From: Terriglobus saanensis SP1PR4
GTDB taxonomy: Bacteria; Acidobacteriota; Terriglobia; Terriglobales; Acidobacteriaceae
Direction of reading: 5' to 3'
Assembly (NCBI RefSeq): GCF_000179915.2
Contig: NC_014963.1
Coordinates: 1,798,001-1,862,000, forward strand
Length of the DNA stretch: 64,000 nucleotides
The position numbers and the translations under genes are program-made. Shown piece by piece: positions 61,615 to 64,000 of this stretch. The notes under the pieces were generated by a model. It saw nothing but the letters and a program-made list of their open reading frames with translations. It did not search any database and had not been told where the DNA came from. The stretch's first letter is position 1. The number at the start of each line of letters is the position of its first letter.

Positions 61615-62751
61615 CTAGACGATCGCGTCGGATGGCTCCGTCACCTCGGAGCTGAAGAGCGAGAGATTACTGCGGAAGACGACGTGAGGCGCCAAGCGGA
61701 TGTATGGTTGGTGCTGATCTTCTCCCAACAGATACGCAACCAGCTTTTCAAAGGCAAGTTTTCCCTGGGTAAAGGGGCGTTGATGAATAGTGGCGGTAAT
61801 CTTGCCAAGCTCTATAAGAGGAATCAGGGCGTGATACAGATCGGTCGTCACAACATGAACTTTCTCAAGCAGGCCGAGTTCTTCGAGGGCGCGCAGCACG
61901 GGAATGCCGTTGGCCGTGCTGACATACAGGCCTTCGGGCCGATTTCTGCCTTGCATCAATCCCTTTGCCTGCTTGTAAGCAGCCGTGGGCCTTTCGTGAC
62001 TTTCCAGCGTGGGAAGGAGCGAAAGATGCGGGGCCTGCAGAGCAAGCGTGGCAGCAAACCCGCGCAGCTTCTCGGCGTGGTCCATCGTAGAAAGTTCACC
62101 GGAGAAGACGGCAACATTGGCCTTCTTGGTCATCTTCATGGTCAGGAGCTCTGCTGCGATCGCTCCGCTCACATAGGCATGTGTGGCGACCGAGCCGATG
62201 CGGTCACTGTTCGGAGCATCACTTCCTACGCACATCATGGCCGTGCCCGCGCGCGAAAGCTTGCTGATGATTGGGTCGAAACGGCGCATGTTTCCAGGAA
62301 GGAAGATGATCCCGTCGTAATGCTTCGACGTGGCCTTGGCAAACGCCTGCTCTTCGCCGACGCTCAGCCGTGGATACTCGTGGAAATCCAACGCAACCTG
62401 CGTTCCTACCGTGGCCGCCGCCGCGGCGCGGATTCCTGCGCGGAGAGGATCGAAGAAGTGCGAGATCTCTTTAGGAAGAATCGCGGCGATCGAGATGCGG
62501 CGGTTCAGCCGAAGAGACTGAGCTGCGATATTCGGCCGATAACCAAGCTTGTTGGCCATCTGCAAGACGCGATACTTCGTCTGCTCGCTGACGCCAGGGC
62601 GATCATGCAGCGCGCGATCGACTGTGCCGATCGACACTTTCAGTGCACGAGCGATGTCTTTGATTCCCGCCTGGTTGGAGGACTGCAGCATGCGTAGTTC
62701 TTGCCTCTCAATGCACATCTCTTGCGTGAACTGCCGTATTGTCTCATGCAC
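61615..62751 (-). CDS. LacI-family transcriptional regulator
   Basis: 378 residues. The helix-turn-helix is IKDIARALKVSIGTVDRALH with hinge YRPNIAAQSLRLNR (about residues 29-80). A periplasmic-binding-protein-like effector domain follows (GIIFLPGNMRRFDPIISKLS, VATHAYVSGAIAAELL). The closest pattern is sugar-responsive LacI members in which VDRALH replaces the common VSRVLN. Convergent with the GH97 gene (7 bases between stop codons) and divergent from the DUF5107-like gene, so it probably controls this locus. ATG 62751 has AGGCGA upstream; internal ATGs at 62718 and 62691 are possible. Confidence 0.9.
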   Translation of the reverse strand: MHETIRQFTQEMCIERQELRMLQSSNQAGIKDIARALKVSIGTVDRALHDRPGVSEQTKYRVLQMANKLGYRPNIAAQSLRLNRRISIAAILPKEISHFFDPLRAGIRAAAAATVGTQVALDFHEYPRLSVGEEQAFAKATSKHYDGIIFLPGNMRRFDPIISKLSRAGTAMMCVGSDAPNSDRIGSVATHAYVSGAIAAELLTMKMTKKANVAVFSGELSTMDHAEKLRGFAATLALQAPHLSLLPTLESHERPTAAYKQAKGLMQGRNRPEGLYVSTANGIPVLRALEELGLLEKVHVVTTDLYHALIPLIELGKITATIHQRPFTQGKLAFEKLVAYLLGEDQHQPYIRLAPHVVFRSNLSLFSSEVTEPSDAIV

Positions 62752-62811
62752 TTCGCCTGGGATGTCTTTCCTGCTGTTCGCGATGGCAAGCCTAGATTTA
62801 GGAGATGCACA

Positions 62812-64000
62812 GTGAGTGAGGCCGTTAAGTCATCCAGGCTGGTTTTGCCGGAAGCGCCTCAAGCGGAGCGTGGGCCGGTGAAGGGCTGGCGCGAACCGGT
62901 CACGATACGTACGTACCGGTCCTGTGCGCCGGATAAAAATCCGCTCTTTCTCGAAAAGAGGGTCTACCAGGGCAGTAGCGGCCGGGTGTATCCACTTCCG
63001 GTCATCGACCGCATTGAGACGGACGCGGAGCCACAGGTTTGGGACGCTTTCCACATTGAAAATGAGTACATCCGAGTGATGGTGCTGCCACAAATTGGCG
63101 GAAGGATCCATGTCGGTCTAGATAAACGAAACGGCTATGACTTTTTCTACCGGCAGAATGTGATCAAGCCCGCCCTGGTGGGGTTGGCAGGCCCCTGGAT
63201 CTCAGGTGGTGTGGAGTTCAACTGGCCGCAGCATCATCGCCCCGCAACGTTCATGCCTGTCGAAGTCGAGATAGAGCGTGAGCTTGATGGTTCGGTGACC
63301 GTCTGGTGCAGCGATCACGACCCGATGACTCGGATGAAGGGTATGCACGGTATCCGGTTATCGCCAGGACGAACCTACATTGAAGTGCGTGTGCGGCTGT
63401 ATAACCGCACTCCAGATACCCAGACCTTTCTTTGGTGGGCGAATGTGGCAACTCGTGTGCACGAGAGATATCAGTCCTTCTTTCCTCGCGATGTGCGCAT
63501 GGCGGCCGATCACGCCAAGCGCGCAACGACGACCTTTCCACTCAGTGAGAGTAAGTACTATGGAGTGGACTATGGAGAGAGAGGGCGGACCGGCGTGCCT
63601 GCGGAGGAGATGCCATCGCAGTTTGTGCCGGACGGCAGCTATGCTCCGAACGATCTGAGTTGGTATGCAAACATCCCCGTGCCGACGAGTTACATGATTG
63701 CGGGATCCCGGGGCGACTTTGCTGGCGGTTACGATCACTCTGCACACGCGGGACTCGTCTATTTTGCGGATCATCACATTGCACCTGGTAAAAAGCAGTG
63801 GACGTGGGGCAATCATGAGTTCGGTTATGCATGGGACCGCAGTCTTACGGATGAAGACGGTCCGTACGTGGAACTGATGGCCGGGGCTTATACCGATAAT
63901 CAACCGGATTTTTCATTTCTGGCTCCCGGTGAGACGAAGACCTTCAGCCAATACTGGTATCCAATCCGCGCCATCGGCGTGCCAGACCTGGCGACACTCG
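62812..64000 (+). CDS. DUF5107-like protein, N-terminal part
   Basis: The frame runs from GTG 62812 (AGGAG seven bases upstream) through the window end, 396 codons, with no stop. It reads VYQGSSGRVYPLPVIDRIET, then VMVLPQIGGRIHVGLDKRNG, GPWISGGVEFNWPQHHRPAT and WWANVATRVHERYQSFFP. This is the beta-rich DUF5107 domain, which resembles the sugar-mutarotase/galactosidase-type supersandwich and is usually followed by TPR repeats. No signal peptide is seen. The role is unknown; its position beside LacI and GH97 suggests glycoside metabolism. Confidence 0.78.
   Translation, partial: MSEAVKSSRLVLPEAPQAERGPVKGWREPVTIRTYRSCAPDKNPLFLEKRVYQGSSGRVYPLPVIDRIETDAEPQVWDAFHIENEYIRVMVLPQIGGRIHVGLDKRNGYDFFYRQNVIKPALVGLAGPWISGGVEFNWPQHHRPATFMPVEVEIERELDGSVTVWCSDHDPMTRMKGMHGIRLSPGRTYIEVRVRLYNRTPDTQTFLWWANVATRVHERYQSFFPRDVRMAADHAKRATTTFPLSESKYYGVDYGERGRTGVPAEEMPSQFVPDGSYAPNDLSWYANIPVPTSYMIAGSRGDFAGGYDHSAHAGLVYFADHHIAPGKKQWTWGNHEFGYAWDRSLTDEDGPYVELMAGAYTDNQPDFSFLAPGETKTFSQYWYPIRAIGVPDLATL

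Overview
The window reads as chromosome of an acidobacterium, probably Acidobacteriaceae/Terriglobia. Coding density is moderately high. There are three very large TonB-dependent receptors with an N-terminal carboxypeptidase-regulatory-like domain, many secreted glycosidases, and short hairpin-type intergenic repeats (402-437, 482-519, 12526-12565) of a kind I associate with that group. This placement is inference from gene content; no 16S gene is present.

Layout. 1-11209 is mostly housekeeping or conserved small genes: the 5' end of dnaX, an MFS transporter, a SET-domain/YcxB-like pair, TPR exported proteins, a PspC protein, lysA, a VOC protein, yebC, a PagL-like lipid A deacylase, a glutamate formimidoyltransferase and an exported protein. 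An IS30-family element follows (11324-12432), then an ECF sigma/anti-sigma pair, a large Slt-type lytic transglycosylase and two MacB-type ABC permeases. At 18768-19066 lies a tRNA-Leu(UAA) gene interrupted in its anticodon by a 211-nt group I intron. Downstream is a gene-poor stretch and then a 2715-residue secreted protein joining a GH2-type glycosidase, several Ig-like and F5/8C (CBM32) modules and a GH64 beta-1,3-glucanase.

28525-40869 is a catabolic locus on the minus strand. It encodes an LctP permease, a tartronate-semialdehyde-reductase-like enzyme, a TonB receptor, two paralogous Tat-exported TIM-barrel proteins flanking a DUF6282-like metal hydrolase, and glycerate 2-kinase. A divergent FadR/GntR regulator faces it, with a FadR-type operator placed inside the lctP promoter. 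The ends of the pathway (tartronate semialdehyde to glycerate to 2-phosphoglycerate) are recognisable. The substrate and the periplasmic steps are not, so this is the best candidate for an undescribed system here.

41318-47770 is a two-component system followed by a class A acid phosphatase, a TonB receptor and a histidine phosphatase. Two OmpR/PhoB-type repeat arrays precede the phosphatase, suggesting a phosphate-ester scavenging island. 47922-52736 holds a glycosyltransferase, an M1 peptidase gene broken by one in-frame stop codon, a MOSC protein and a tiny membrane protein. 52829-64000 is an alpha-galactoside-type utilisation locus (GH27, TonB receptor, GH97, LacI regulator, DUF5107-like protein). 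The nine-base motif CGGTAACGT lies at both the receptor and GH97 promoters and is a plausible LacI operator.
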